64,000 bases of DNA from Cryobacterium cheniae (GTDB lineage: Bacteria; Actinomycetota; Actinomycetes; Actinomycetales; Microbacteriaceae). A program made the translations under genes and the position numbers. The notes beneath the pieces are model-generated. The model saw only the letters and a program-made list of their open reading frames with translations, ran no database searches and had not been told where the DNA came from. Where the stretch lies: NCBI RefSeq assembly GCF_004403395.1, contig NZ_SOGN01000024.1, positions 37,620 through 101,619 on the forward strand. Direction: 5' to 3'. How positions within the stretch are numbered: the first letter of the stretch is position 1; each line of letters opens with the position of its first letter. Shown here in pieces: positions 35,902 through 45,870 of this stretch.

Positions 35902-37200
35902 CTACTGCTGCAGGCCCGGGTACAGCGGGAAGGCCTCGGTGAGCACCTTCACGCGGGCGCGGAGGCCCTCGATGTCGGCGTCGGGCTTGAGCGCCTCGGC
36001 GATGACGTCGGCGACGACGGTGAACTCCTCGTCGCCGAAGCCCCGGGTGGCCAGGGCGGGGGTTCCGATACGCAGGCCACTGGTGACCATCGGCGGACGC
36101 GGATCGAACGGCACCGAGTTGCGGTTGACCGTGATGCCGACCGCGTGCAGGGCGTCCTCGGCCTCCTGGCCGTTGATCGGCGAGTTGCGGAGGTCTGCGA
36201 GCACGAGGTGCACGTCGGTGCCGCCGGTGAGCACGTCGACGCCGCCGGCGCGCGAGTCATCCGCCATCAGCCGGTCGGCGAGGATGCTGGCCCCGCGCAG
36301 GGTGCGCTCCTGACGTTCCTTGAACTCGGGCTCGGCCGCGAGCTTGAACGCGGTCGCCTTGGCGGCGATCACGTGCATCAGCGGGCCGCCCTGCTGGCCA
36401 GGGAACACGTTGGAGTTGAGCTTCTTCGCCAGCGCCATGTCGCGCGAGAGGATCAGACCGGAGCGGGGACCGGCGAGGGTCTTGTGCACCGTGGTGGACA
36501 CGACATCCGCGTAGGGAACCGGGGACGGGTGCAGGCCGGCGGCGACGAGCCCGGCGAAGTGGGCCATGTCGACCCAGAGCATGGCGCCGACCTCGTCGGC
36601 GATGCTGCGGAAGGCCTCGAAGTCGAGGTGGCGCGGGTAGGCGGACCAGCCGGCGATGATGACCTTGGGCTTGGTCTCGAGGGCCTTCTCGCGCACGACG
36701 TCCATGTCGACCAGGAAGGTGGTCGGGTCGACGCCGTAGGCGACCGGGTTGTAGAGCTTGCCGGAGAAGTTGAGCTTCATCCCGTGGGTGAGGTGGCCGC
36801 CGTGGGCGAGTTCCAGACCGAGGATGGTGTCGCCGGGCGTCGCGATGGCCGAGAGCACGGCGGCGTTCGCGGTGGCGCCGGAGTGGGGCTGCACATTGGC
36901 GTACGCGGCGCCGAACAGGGACTTGGCCCGGTCGATGGCGAGCTGTTCGGCGACGTCCACGTATTCGCAGCCGCCGTAGTAGCGGCGACCCGGGTAGCCC
37001 TCGGCGTACTTGTTGGTGAGCACCGAGCCCTGCGACTGCAGCACCGCGCGCGGCACGAAGTTCTCGCTGGCGATCATCTCGAGGTAGTCGCGCTGGCGTC
37101 CGAGCTCCTGCTCGAGGACGGCGGCGATCTCGGGGTCGACGACTTCGAGGGGCTCGTTGAACGTGGATCGCAGAACGGTGGATGGCACGGATTCGGGCAC
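35902..37200 (-). CDS. glyA: Serine hydroxymethyltransferase
   Basis: 432 residues. PLP enzyme converting serine plus THF to glycine plus 5,10-methylene-THF. The cofactor lysine is in [15 protein letters not shown] (near residue 235), with [15 protein letters not shown] and [12 protein letters not shown]. It lies directly downstream of a ZTP riboswitch and upstream of folD, grouping the two enzymes that produce and use 5,10-methylene-THF. Start is the ATG at 37200. Confidence 0.97.
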   Translation of the reverse strand: MPESVPSTVLRSTFNEPLEVVDPEIAAVLEQELGRQRDYLEMIASENFVPRAVLQSQGSVLTNKYAEGYPGRRYYGGCEYVDVAEQLAIDRAKSLFGAAYANVQPHSGATANAAVLSAIATPGDTILGLELAHGGHLTHGMKLNFSGKLYNPVAYGVDPTTFLVDMDVVREKALETKPKVIIAGWSAYPRHLDFEAFRSIADEVGAMLWVDMAHFAGLVAAGLHPSPVPYADVVSTTVHKTLAGPRSGLILSRDMALAKKLNSNVFPGQQGGPLMHVIAAKATAFKLAAEPEFKERQERTLRGASILADRLMADDSRAGGVDVLTGGTDVHLVLADLRNSPINGQEAEDALHAVGITVNRNSVPFDPRPPMVTSGLRIGTPALATRGFGDEEFTVVADVIAEALKPDADIEGLRARVKVLTEAFPLYPGLQQ

Positions 37201-37246
37201 GGGGTCTCCTCAGACTTCTTGATTAACGACGTGATGATCAATCGTC

Positions 37247-37325
37247 GTGGCCCAGGCGTGCGGTCACTAACCGTGTCAGTCGCTCCCCGATGGTGACCCA
37301 TCTTTCCTGCTACGCCAGTCGCGAC
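37247..37325 (-). promoter_or_regulatory. ZTP (pfl) riboswitch before glyA
   Basis: On the minus strand the leader contains, in order, GCGACTGGCG, a hairpin GATGGGTCACCATC, GGGGAGCGA, a variable spacer and CCGCACGCCTGGGCC. This order of conserved blocks (ACTGGC, GGGGAGC, CCG..CCTGGGC) is the pfl motif that binds ZTP/ZMP. ZTP accumulates when 10-formyl-THF is short and turns on one-carbon genes. It ends about 47 bp before the glyA ATG, leaving room for an expression platform (an imperfect ACGACGATTG...ACGTCGT hairpin). Confidence 0.82.
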
Positions 37326-37338
37326 AGGGTCGATCTTA

Positions 37339-37677
37339 TCAGTCGGGCCGGGTGCCCAGCTCATCGATTACGAGCACGTCGACGCGCACCCGGTGGCTGT
37401 CGTAGGCGGCCCGGCTCACCATGTGCGCCGCCACCGGCGCGGTCAGTGCCTGGAACACGACGATGGCGATGACGAGGGTGACGGTGCCCACGGTGAAGTT
37501 GTTCACGGCGACGTCGGCCGTGATCGCCATCAGCCCGAAGATCTGTGGTTTGGTGGCGGCGTGCAGCCGCGACAACACGTCGGGGAAACGGATGACGCCG
37601 ATCCCGGCCGCGAGGCACATCACGGCCCCGGTGAGCACCAGAACCGCCGAGATCACGTCCTGCAGTTCGTCACTCAT
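37339..37677 (-). CDS. mnhG: Na+/H+ antiporter subunit MnhG
   Basis: 112 residues with three membrane helices; GVIRFPDVLSRLHAATKPQIFG is the PhaG/MnhG signature. Last gene of the Mnh operon; overlaps mnhF by four bases. Together the subunits form a multi-subunit Mrp antiporter that exports sodium in exchange for protons. Confidence 0.93.
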   Translation of the reverse strand: MSDELQDVISAVLVLTGAVMCLAAGIGVIRFPDVLSRLHAATKPQIFGLMAITADVAVNNFTVGTVTLVIAIVVFQALTAPVAAHMVSRAAYDSHRVRVDVLVIDELGTRPD

Positions 37678-37937
37678 TCGGTGTCCCGAACGGGCAGGAA
37701 GCGGGCGACGCTCAGCGAGCCGAGCACGGCGAAGAGGGCGAGCACGAGCAGCACCGGCAGCGTGTCGGTGTGACGGTTGAACGCCATCTCCGCGCCCATC
37801 GCGCAGATCACGGTCGCGACCAGGACGTCAGAGGCGATGACCCGGTCCAGCACGGTCGGGCCCCGCACGATTCGATAGAGGGCGCACAGGGCACCGGCCC
37901 CGAACAACACCCCGGCAATGACGGCAACGATTTGCAT
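37674..37937 (-). CDS. mnhF: Na+/H+ antiporter subunit MnhF
   Basis: 87 residues, three membrane helices. The block YRIVRGPTVLDRVIASDVLVA is the MnhF/MrpF hallmark. Stop and start overlap the neighbours (mnhE ends at 37937; mnhG starts at 37677), as usual for Mrp operons. Confidence 0.93.
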   Translation of the reverse strand: MQIVAVIAGVLFGAGALCALYRIVRGPTVLDRVIASDVLVATVICAMGAEMAFNRHTDTLPVLLVLALFAVLGSLSVARFLPVRDTE

Positions 37938-38563
37938 CAGGTGCTTCCTTTCCGCTTCCGTTTCTCACGCGCATGCTGGTCCCGTGCGCGCTGGTTCTGC
38001 TCACTCCGGTCTTCGCCGCTGACCTGGCGGAGTCGTTCCACGTCCTCCCGTGAACCGAGGGCCATCACGATCCGGTGTTCCTCGGCCAGGACGCCGTTCC
38101 GGAACCGCTCCACCTGTTCCGGCCGATGCACGTTGAGCACGTGCAGGTACAGGGTGGACCGCACCCGGTCCACATCGACCACGATCGCCCCGGGAACGAT
38201 GGACGTCGACACCCCGGTCAGCGTCAGGATGAAGTCGCTTCGGGTGCGCAGGTGCACGGCGACGATGGCGTTGCTGGGCGTGTAGCGCGGGGAGAGCGCG
38301 AGGGCGGCCACCTGCAGCGAACCCCGGACGATGTCGAAGCCGAGCCGGGCGAGGTAGAGCAGGGTGAACCACGGGTTCAGGCGCAGTCCCAGTTGAACCG
38401 CGGGCAGGTAGAAGCCCACGGAGACCACCGCGGCGAGCAGGATGCCGGTGAGCACGTTGAGCCAGGAGAACGCCCCCCAGAGCAGCATCCAAAGCAGCAC
38501 CAGCCCCAGGAACAGGGGCACCTGGTTCAAGAAAGTGGTGAGACGCCGCTTCGGGGTGCTCAT
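37937..38563 (-). CDS. mnhE: Na+/H+ antiporter subunit MnhE
   Basis: 208 residues. Two N-terminal hydrophobic segments precede a soluble domain; LTLTGVSTSIVPGAIVVDVDRV and LYLHVLNVHRPEQVERF fit MrpE. C-terminus is very basic (REKRKRKGST). Overlaps mnhD by four bases. Confidence 0.92.
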   Translation of the reverse strand: MSTPKRRLTTFLNQVPLFLGLVLLWMLLWGAFSWLNVLTGILLAAVVSVGFYLPAVQLGLRLNPWFTLLYLARLGFDIVRGSLQVAALALSPRYTPSNAIVAVHLRTRSDFILTLTGVSTSIVPGAIVVDVDRVRSTLYLHVLNVHRPEQVERFRNGVLAEEHRIVMALGSREDVERLRQVSGEDRSEQNQRARDQHAREKRKRKGST

Positions 38564-40119
38564 GGCGTGCCGTTCGGGAAGACGGCGTCGATGTAGGTGG
38601 CGGGGGTCTCGATGTCGGCCGCGGCGCGGGCGGTGAGGGCGAATATCGGCCCGGCGAAGACGGTGAGTGAAACGGTCAGCAGCAGCAGCGCCGTCGTCGC
38701 CCCGGTCATCAGCGGCGAGATGGTGCGGGTTGTGACCGCGCCCTCGTCGTCCGGATCTTCCAGGAGCGCGTCGAGCATCGGCGACTCGTAATCCTCGACC
38801 TCACCCTCCCCGCGCCAGAACGCGATGTTCCAGACCCGGGCCAGGGCGTACAACGTGAGCAGCGACGTGGCGGCTCCGGCTCCCATCAGGACGTAGGTCA
38901 CCGGTTCGGCGATTTCCGCCCCGGCCTGGAAGAGGGCGATCTTGCCCAGGAATCCGGAGAACGGCGGGATGCCGCCCAGGTTGAGCGCCCCCACGAAGAA
39001 CAGGAAGGCCACGAAGGGTGCCGCCTTCAGCAACCCGCCCAGCCGGGCCAGCGAGGTGGTGCCGCCCACCCGTTCGATCAGCCCCGCGCAGAGGAAGAGG
39101 GTCGTCTGCACGGTGATGTGGTGAACGACGTAGAAGATGGTGGCCGTGATCGCCAGGGGCGTGCCCATCGCGATGCCGAAGATCATGTAACCGATGTGGC
39201 TCACCAGCGTGAACGACAGCATCCGTTTGATGTCCGCCTGCGCCAGTGCCCCGAGGATGCCCACGGTCATGGTCAGGAACGCCACCACCATCAGCGGGAC
39301 CGACAGCGGGCTCTCCGGGAAGAGCAGGGTCTGCGTGCGGATGATCGCGTAGATGCCGACCTTGGTGAGCAGACCCGCGAACACGGCCGTGACCGGGGCC
39401 GGAGCCGTCGGATAGGAGTCGGGCAACCAGAACGACAGCGGGAAGACCGCGGCCTTCACGCAGAATGCCAGCAGGAGCAGCAGGTTGAGGATCAGCTGCA
39501 CGTCGGGAGGGAGGTCCGCCACCCGGTCGGCGATCAGCGCCATGGTCACCGTGCCCGTGGCCCCGTAGATCAGCGCGATCGCGCTGAGGAACAGGATGGA
39601 GGAGACCAGGCTCACCACGATGTACGTGACACCGACCCGGATGCGCGCACCGGTTCCGCCGAGCGTCAGCAGCACGTAGCTGGCCGAGAGCAGCATCTCG
39701 AACCCGACGTAGAGGTTGAACAGGTCCCCCGCGATGAAAGCGTTGAACAGCCCGGCCGCCAGCACGAGGTAGGTGGGGTGGAAGATCGAGACCGGGGTTT
39801 CCCGGTCTCCGTCGACGATGCCCTGGCCCACGGCGAACAGCAGCACGCCGAGCAGCATCAGCGCCGAGACGAGGAGCATGATCGCGGCGAGACGGTCGAC
39901 GACGAGCACGATGCCCCACGGGGCAGCCCAGCCGCCGACCTGCACGACGGCGGGGCCGGTCTGGTCGATCTGCACCAGGAGCACGGCGCCGATGACAGCC
40001 ACCAGGGTCAGGGCGAGCACGCTGACCACGATCTGCAGCGGGCGGCGGCGACCCAGGGCGAGGGTCAGGGCGCTTCCGAGCAGCGGGATGGTCACGACCA
40101 GGGGCACGAGGAGATTCAC
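38560..40119 (-). CDS. mnhD: Na+/H+ antiporter subunit MnhD
   Basis: 519 residues with about 14 membrane helices, homologous to the NuoN/M proton-pumping subunits. Conserved: FEMLLSASYVLLTLGG with the helix-5 glutamate, FCVKAAVFPLSFWLPDSYPTAPAPVTAVFAGL with the helix-7 lysine, and DIKRMLSFTLVSHIGYM. Forms the proton or sodium channel with MnhA. Confidence 0.95.
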   Translation of the reverse strand: MNLLVPLVVTIPLLGSALTLALGRRRPLQIVVSVLALTLVAVIGAVLLVQIDQTGPAVVQVGGWAAPWGIVLVVDRLAAIMLLVSALMLLGVLLFAVGQGIVDGDRETPVSIFHPTYLVLAAGLFNAFIAGDLFNLYVGFEMLLSASYVLLTLGGTGARIRVGVTYIVVSLVSSILFLSAIALIYGATGTVTMALIADRVADLPPDVQLILNLLLLLAFCVKAAVFPLSFWLPDSYPTAPAPVTAVFAGLLTKVGIYAIIRTQTLLFPESPLSVPLMVVAFLTMTVGILGALAQADIKRMLSFTLVSHIGYMIFGIAMGTPLAITATIFYVVHHITVQTTLFLCAGLIERVGGTTSLARLGGLLKAAPFVAFLFFVGALNLGGIPPFSGFLGKIALFQAGAEIAEPVTYVLMGAGAATSLLTLYALARVWNIAFWRGEGEVEDYESPMLDALLEDPDDEGAVTTRTISPLMTGATTALLLLTVSLTVFAGPIFALTARAAADIETPATYIDAVFPNGTP

Positions 40120-40646
40120 AGGGTCATCCCCGTGCCCGGCGCGCCGGCGGTTTCGCCGCCCTCGCCCCCCTGTTGGTGTTGGTGTTGCTGGTCGGGTCCG
40201 GTCTCCGTCCCGCGCTCGCTCGCGTCGAGGTCTTCCTGGCTGGCTGCCTCGTCTTCGGAAACCGAGCGGAAGGACTCCTCCGTGCTTTCGACGGTCTCGG
40301 CCGCGTGCTCGTCGGTGACGGTGTCACCCTCGTCGCCCAGCCGGGCCAGCCACCAGGACCGGTAGATGAGCGCGAGGATCAGCGCCGTGATGCCGAAGTT
40401 GATCACGATGGCGGTGAGCATCAGCACCTGGGGCACGGGGTCGACCATGGCGGCGTCGGCGGACGTGCCGGTGACGATGGGCGAAGTGCCGGGGCGGCCG
40501 CTCATCAGGAAGATCAGCAGGTTCGTGGCGTTTCCCACCAGCAGGAATCCGATCAGCACCCGGGTGAGGCTGCGTTCGAGCATCACGTAGACCCCGGCGG
40601 CGTACATGACCGCCATCACGATCACGAGGGTGAGGGAGGCGCTCAT
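40116..40646 (-). CDS. mnhC: Na+/H+ antiporter subunit MnhC
   Basis: 176 residues from the ATG at 40646, overlapping the end of mnhA. The NuoK-like core (about 1-112, three helices, LIGFLLVGNATNLLIFL, PVPQVLMLTAIVINFGITALIL) is followed by an acidic, Gln/His-rich tail of about 60 residues that MnhC homologues usually lack; its role is unknown. Confidence 0.93.
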   Translation of the reverse strand: MSASLTLVIVMAVMYAAGVYVMLERSLTRVLIGFLLVGNATNLLIFLMSGRPGTSPIVTGTSADAAMVDPVPQVLMLTAIVINFGITALILALIYRSWWLARLGDEGDTVTDEHAAETVESTEESFRSVSEDEAASQEDLDASERGTETGPDQQHQHQQGGEGGETAGAPGTGMTL

Positions 40647-43558
40647 ACCGCTGCCTCCGCGCCCTGCTGCGACGGCGGGCGCGGCAGGGTCTCGCCGGCC
40701 TCCTGCTGCCGGTCCACCTCGCTGCCGAGGCTGCGCAGGATGTCGAGCACCAGGCCGACCACGACCAGGTACACGCCGATGTCGAAGATGGTCGAGGTGC
40801 CGAAGGAGAGGGGACCGAGCACGGGCACCGTGGTTTCGAAGTAGGCGGATTCCAGCGGGATACCGCTGAAGAAGAGGGAGACCATGGCCATCCCGACCGC
40901 CAGCACGATGCCCAGCCCGAGGATTTTTCCGGGGTCGACGGGCACCGCCTCGCCCAGCTCGTAACGGCCTCCCGCGAGGTACCGGGAGACGAGCGCGAGC
41001 CCGGCGATCAGCCCGCCGGCGAAGCCGCCGCCGGGCGCGTTGTGACCGGCGATGAGCAGGTACACCGAGACGATCATGGCCGGGTGGAAGAGCAGTCGCA
41101 CGAGCACCTCGAGCATGATCGAGCGGTCTTTCTCTGCGACCGTGCGACCGGCCAGCAGCCAGGACTGGCGGGTGACCGCATGCCCCTCGGAGGGAGCGGC
41201 CGGGTCGGCGACGACCTTGCGCCGGTGCGGCAGGGACCGGTGCTTCCGCGATTCCCGCAGCCGGGGCACCACCGTGTTCCTGCCCGAGACGAAGAGCAGG
41301 CTGGCCACGCCGGTGGCCACGACGATCAGCACGGAGATCTCGCCCATGGTGTCCCAGGCACGGATGTCCACGAGCATCACGTTCACGATGTTGCGTCCAT
41401 GCCCTTCCTCGACCGCGAGGCGGGGGAGCTCCGCCGCGATGCCCGGCGCCTGCCGTGCGCCGACCGCGATCACGCCGATGGTGCCCATCACGGCGCCCAC
41501 CAGCACGCCGATCACCGCGCGCCGCCGACGGTGCAGGGGCCGGTTGTGCTGGGCGATCTTCTGCGGCAGCCGGCGCAGCACCAGCACGAAGACGACGATG
41601 GTGATGGTTTCCACGAGGGCCTGGGTCAGGGCCAGGTCGGGGGCTCCGTGGAAGGCGAACAGGGCGACGAGGCCGTAGCCGGTGACGCCGGCCAGGAGAA
41701 CGGCGGTGATCCGTTCGGCGACGCGCGCCGCCATGACGGCGGCGATGCCCATGGTGAGGGCGACCGCCACCTGGCCGGGGTAGTCCCAGAGCACGACCTC
41801 GTCCGGCCAGCTGCGGTTGACGAAGGCCGCGAACCCGAGCGTCAGAACGAAGACGACGAGGATCGTGGACAGGTACTGCGGCAGTCCCCCGATCTGGGCG
41901 AAGTGGGTGATGCGGGCCGCCGCCCGGTCGATGCCGCGCACGGTGTAGCCGTAGCCCTGGCCGGCGTCGACGTAGGCCGGCACGGTGCCCTGCAGCCGGG
42001 CCACGGCCCGCCGCTTCCAGAAGAGCGCGGCACCGAGGAGCAGGATGCCGGCGCTCAGGGCCAGTGCCGGTTCGAAACCGTGCCAGAGCGCGAGGTGGTA
42101 GTCGCCGCCACCGGGCACGGTGTCGGCGTAGGAGGCCAGCGGCAGGTCGAGCAGGAAGACGAGCGGGCCGAGCAGGAGGGTGGCCACGGCCAGTATCCCC
42201 GGCGCCAGCTGGAAGTCCCAGCGGGCGGGGTGCAGTGCGGTGTCCGCGAGTTCGGGGCGGGTGCCGAAGGCCCCCCAGAAGAAGCGGGCGCTGTAGGCGA
42301 CCGTCAGCACCGAGCCGAGCACGGTACCGACCAGGGCGACCCAGCCCCATCCGTCACCGGCCAGGCCTGCTTCGATAAACGACGTGAAGCCGGCCTCCTT
42401 GGCGACGAAGCCGAGCAGCGGCGGGATGCCGGCCATGGAGGCGACCGAGATCAGGCCGATCGCGGCCAACACCCGCGCGTTGCGCCCCACGCCGGAGAGC
42501 CGGCGCCAGTCGCGGGTGCCGGCGCGGTGGTCGATGATGCCCACGGTCAAAAACAGCGCCGACTTGAACAGGGCGTGCGCGAGCAGCAGGGCCACCCCGG
42601 CGAGCGCGGCGTCCCGGGTGCCGAAGCCGACCACGACCATCAGGAACCCGAGCTGGCTGACGGTGCCGTAGGCGAGCACCAGCTTGAGGTCGTACTGGCG
42701 CAGCGAACGCCACGCACCGACCAGCATGGTGCCGACGCCGACGGTGACGAGCACCGGCATCCAGCCCGGCGTGTCGGCGTAGCCGGGTGCGAGGCGCGCC
42801 ACCAGGTAGATGCCGGCCTTGACCATCGCGGCCGCGTGCAGGTAGGCGCTCACCGGGGTCGGCGCCGCCATCGCCGCCGGCAGCCAGAAGTGGAAGGGCA
42901 CGAGCGCGGACTTCGACAAAGCGCCGACCAGGATCAGCAGCACCGCCCAGGTGGCGGCCGGTCCGGTGACGGGGTCGGCGACGATCACGGCGAGCGACGT
43001 GGTTCCGGCCTCCACCGCGAGGATGACGACCCCCACCAGCATGACCAGACCGCCGAAGGTGGTCACCAGCAACGCCTGCAGGGCGGCGCCGCGGCTGGCC
43101 CGCTTGAACGTGTAGTGCCCGATCAGAATGTAGGAGAGCACGCTCGTGACCTCCCAGAAGATGAACATGACGACGATGTCGTCGGATGTCACCAGGCCGT
43201 ACATCGCGCCGGCGAACGCCAGCAGGCCGGCCGCGAAACGGCCGAGCGCGGGTTCGTCGGCGCTGAAATAGCGGGCGCAGTAGACCAGCACAAGGGCGCC
43301 GACCCCGGTCACGACGAGGGCGAGCAGCCAGGCCAGCGTGTCGACCCGGAACGAGAGCGAGATGCCCAGCGCGGGAATCCACGGGACGCTTTCGGTGATC
43401 GCCCCGCCCGCCGAGACGGATGCGGTCTGGGTGAGCGTGTAGCCGAAGGCAGCCGCGGGGAGCAACGCGATCAGATAGAAGACGCGCAGCGACAGCCACC
43501 GGGTCAGGAGCGGGGTGAGCGCGGAAAGACCGGCAAAAACAAGGAGGATTGTCGCCAT
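40643..43558 (-). CDS. mnhA: Na+/H+ antiporter subunit MnhA fused to MnhB
   Basis: 971 residues. Residues about 1-770 are MnhA (NuoL-like), with FWEVTSVLSYILIGHY, LSKSALVPFHFWLPAAMAAPTPVSAYLHAAAMVKAG and the C-terminal MbhE/DUF4040-like region FHGAPDLALTQALVETI. Residues about 820-960 form MnhB: IMLEVLVRLLFHPAMIV, HNAPGGGFAGGLIAGLALV, FDIGVYLVVVGLVLDILR. Such A-B fusions are usual in actinobacterial Mrp operons. First gene of the operon mnhA(B)CDEFG. Confidence 0.95.
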   Translation of the reverse strand: MATILLVFAGLSALTPLLTRWLSLRVFYLIALLPAAAFGYTLTQTASVSAGGAITESVPWIPALGISLSFRVDTLAWLLALVVTGVGALVLVYCARYFSADEPALGRFAAGLLAFAGAMYGLVTSDDIVVMFIFWEVTSVLSYILIGHYTFKRASRGAALQALLVTTFGGLVMLVGVVILAVEAGTTSLAVIVADPVTGPAATWAVLLILVGALSKSALVPFHFWLPAAMAAPTPVSAYLHAAAMVKAGIYLVARLAPGYADTPGWMPVLVTVGVGTMLVGAWRSLRQYDLKLVLAYGTVSQLGFLMVVVGFGTRDAALAGVALLLAHALFKSALFLTVGIIDHRAGTRDWRRLSGVGRNARVLAAIGLISVASMAGIPPLLGFVAKEAGFTSFIEAGLAGDGWGWVALVGTVLGSVLTVAYSARFFWGAFGTRPELADTALHPARWDFQLAPGILAVATLLLGPLVFLLDLPLASYADTVPGGGDYHLALWHGFEPALALSAGILLLGAALFWKRRAVARLQGTVPAYVDAGQGYGYTVRGIDRAAARITHFAQIGGLPQYLSTILVVFVLTLGFAAFVNRSWPDEVVLWDYPGQVAVALTMGIAAVMAARVAERITAVLLAGVTGYGLVALFAFHGAPDLALTQALVETITIVVFVLVLRRLPQKIAQHNRPLHRRRRAVIGVLVGAVMGTIGVIAVGARQAPGIAAELPRLAVEEGHGRNIVNVMLVDIRAWDTMGEISVLIVVATGVASLLFVSGRNTVVPRLRESRKHRSLPHRRKVVADPAAPSEGHAVTRQSWLLAGRTVAEKDRSIMLEVLVRLLFHPAMIVSVYLLIAGHNAPGGGFAGGLIAGLALVSRYLAGGRYELGEAVPVDPGKILGLGIVLAVGMAMVSLFFSGIPLESAYFETTVPVLGPLSFGTSTIFDIGVYLVVVGLVLDILRSLGSEVDRQQEAGETLPRPPSQQGAEAAV

Positions 43559-43677
43559 GCGGCCTCCCGGATCCCGTGAAGTCAGAGTGTCGCCCCGAGT
43601 CTACCGGAGGCCCCGGGCCGCAGGCCCCGTCCGGGGGCCGCTAGGGTTGGACACATCCCCAACTATCAGAAGAGCCC

Positions 43678-45273
43678 ATGACGCGTGCAAGCCAGGGGAC
43701 TCGACTCCCCCAGAAACCCGATCACTCCGAGTACCACGGTCGTGGTGCGGAGACCCCCTTCGAGCACATCTCGGACGCCGTCAACGTGCACGAGGACGAG
43801 GGGCTGCACAAGGGCCTCAAGGCCCGCCAGGTGCAGATGATCGCCATCGGCGGGGCCATCGGAACGGGCCTCTTCCTCGGGGCCGGCGGACGCCTGGCCA
43901 CCGCAGGGCCCTCACTCGTCTTCGTGTACGCGATCTGCGGTTTCTTCGCGTTCCTGATTCTGCGCGCCCTCGGCGAGCTCGTGCTGCACCGCCCGTCGTC
44001 GGGCTCGTTCGTCTCCTACGCCCGCGAGTTCTTCGGCGAGAAGACGGCGTTCGTCACCGGCTGGCTCTACTGGCTGAACTGGGTGATGACCGCCATCGTC
44101 GACGTCACGGCCGTGGCGATCTACATGAACTTCTTCGCCAAGTACTGGGCCCCCTTCGGCGACGTGCCGCAGTGGCTGTACGCGCTCACCGCCCTCGCCG
44201 TCGTGCTCTCCCTGAACCTGCTGTCAGTGAGCGTGTTCGGCGAACTCGAATTCTGGTTCGCCCTGATCAAGGTGCTCGCCATCGTGGCCTTCCTGCTGGT
44301 CGGCACCTGGATGGTCATCTTCGGCACGCCGATCCCCGGCCAGGAAGCGGGATTCAGCCTGATCGGGGACAACGGGGGCTGGCTGCCGAACGGGCTGATC
44401 GCATCCGTTCTCGTGGTGCAGGGCGTCGTGTTCGCCTACGCCTCGATCGAACTGGTCGGCACGACCGCCGGGGAGACCCAGAACCCGGAGAAGGTGATGC
44501 CGAAGGCGATCAACACCGTCATCATCCGCATCGCCGTGTTCTACGTCGGGTCGATCCTTCTGCTCTCGCTGCTGCTGCCGTACACCGCGTACAAGGCCGG
44601 CGAGAGCCCGTTCGTCACGTTCTTCGGCACCATCGGAGTCGGCGGGGTCGACGTCATCATGAACCTGGTCGTGCTCACGGCGGCCCTGTCTTCCCTGAAC
44701 GCGGGGCTCTACTCGACCGGGCGCATCCTGCGGTCGATGGCGCTGGCGGGGTCGGCGCCGCGCTTCGCGGGCAAGGTGAGCCGCACGGGCGTGCCGTTCG
44801 GCGGCATCCTGCTCACCGGCGTGGTCACCCTGCTCGGCGTCGGCCTGAACGCCGTCGTGCCCGACAAGGCCTTCGAGATCGTGCTGAACATGGCCGCCAT
44901 CGGCATCATCAGCGCCTGGGGAATGATCGTGCTCTGTCAGCTGCGCCTGCACGCCTGGTCGAAGCTCGGCATCCTGCAGCGACCGGCATTCCGGTTGTTC
45001 GGGGCGCCGTACACGGGTTACGCCAGCCTGGCCTTCCTCGTCGCCGTGCTCGTGCTGATGGCCTTCGATTGGCCCGTCGGCACGCTCACGATCAGCTCGC
45101 TCGTGATCATCATCCCGCTGCTGATCGTGGGCTGGTATGCCTGCCGCGGCCGCATTCTCGAGATCGCGAGAGCTCGCGAGGGGTTCACCGGCCAGGTGCC
45201 GATCCTGCCCAACCGCCCGCTGTCGGACCAGCTGCGGGACGCCGATTCGAAGGATCCCGGCCGCACGGAGTAG
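43678..45273 (+). CDS. APC amino acid permease (GABA/AnsP/CycA-like)
   Basis: 531 residues, 12 predicted helices. The amino-acid transporter signature appears as [25 protein letters not shown] and later [34 protein letters not shown]. Closest known types are GABA permease, L-asparagine permease or D-serine/alanine/glycine permease; the substrate cannot be fixed from sequence. Divergent from mnhA. Confidence 0.9.
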   Translation: MTRASQGTRLPQKPDHSEYHGRGAETPFEHISDAVNVHEDEGLHKGLKARQVQMIAIGGAIGTGLFLGAGGRLATAGPSLVFVYAICGFFAFLILRALGELVLHRPSSGSFVSYAREFFGEKTAFVTGWLYWLNWVMTAIVDVTAVAIYMNFFAKYWAPFGDVPQWLYALTALAVVLSLNLLSVSVFGELEFWFALIKVLAIVAFLLVGTWMVIFGTPIPGQEAGFSLIGDNGGWLPNGLIASVLVVQGVVFAYASIELVGTTAGETQNPEKVMPKAINTVIIRIAVFYVGSILLLSLLLPYTAYKAGESPFVTFFGTIGVGGVDVIMNLVVLTAALSSLNAGLYSTGRILRSMALAGSAPRFAGKVSRTGVPFGGILLTGVVTLLGVGLNAVVPDKAFEIVLNMAAIGIISAWGMIVLCQLRLHAWSKLGILQRPAFRLFGAPYTGYASLAFLVAVLVLMAFDWPVGTLTISSLVIIIPLLIVGWYACRGRILEIARAREGFTGQVPILPNRPLSDQLRDADSKDPGRTE

Positions 45274-45378
45274 CCGCCACGCCACCGATCGGCCTTGCCG
45301 CGTGCCGGCAGCCGGTGCGGATAGCATGGCCGATTGATCACTGCGGGGCTTCTCGCCTCGCGATTTACGGAGAACCTG

Positions 45379-45798
45379 ATGACCACCGAATCGGTGTGGA
45401 TGCCACCCCGCGCGCTCGCCCTGTTGATCGAGGAGCTCGCCGTTCTGGCCAGTCGCCCCAACCCCGACGCGGTCACGGCCGAGCGAATCCGGGAGCTGCG
45501 CAAAACCCTCAGTCAGGCCGAGGCCTCGATCAAACCGGACGACGGCCTGGTCGAGCCCGGAATGAGAATCACCGCGATGCTCTCCGGCGACACGCGGGCG
45601 ACCGTGTTCCTGCTCGGCGAGCGCGAACTCGTCTCCCTCGACCCGGCGGTGGAAGTCGACGTGTACTCCCCCTCGTCGCCGATGGGCCAGGCAATCATCG
45701 GCTCCCACGTCGGCGACACCGTCGCGTACACGACGCCGTCCGACGTCAGCATCCGGATCGAGATTCTCGCCGCCGTCCCGTACACCGGCGGTCGCTGA
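45379..45798 (+). CDS. GreA/GreB C-terminal-domain-like protein
   Basis: 139 residues from the ATG at 45379 (GGAG 6 bp upstream). The C-terminal half, VDVYSPSSPMGQAIIGSHVGDTVAYTTPSDVSIRIEILA, is the FKBP-like domain of transcript-cleavage factors GreA/GreB and Rnk. The N-terminal half is a short helical segment (about 10-50) too brief for the GreA coiled coil and lacks its acidic tip. It may bind RNA polymerase without promoting cleavage, like Rnk; this is inferred. Ends at a hairpin shared with the next gene. Confidence 0.82.
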   Translation: MTTESVWMPPRALALLIEELAVLASRPNPDAVTAERIRELRKTLSQAEASIKPDDGLVEPGMRITAMLSGDTRATVFLLGERELVSLDPAVEVDVYSPSSPMGQAIIGSHVGDTVAYTTPSDVSIRIEILAAVPYTGGR

Positions 45799-45850
45799 AC
45801 CGACAGCATCGAGGGGTGCGGATGCGTCCGCACCCCTCGATCGTGTCGGT
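45799..45850. terminator. Long hairpin between Gre-like and MFS genes
   Basis: Arms 45799-45822 and 45827-45850 pair over 24 positions with two mismatches around a TGCG loop. Located between convergent stop codons; bidirectional terminator. Confidence 0.85.
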
Positions 45851-45870
45851 TCGGCGACCCGACGGGCCGG

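Noticed and set aside
41042-43579. 845-codon open frame on the plus strand opposite mnhA
   Set aside because: Composition is Gly/Arg/Asp/His-rich with no family pattern; it is an antisense shadow of a clear membrane-protein gene in GC-rich DNA.
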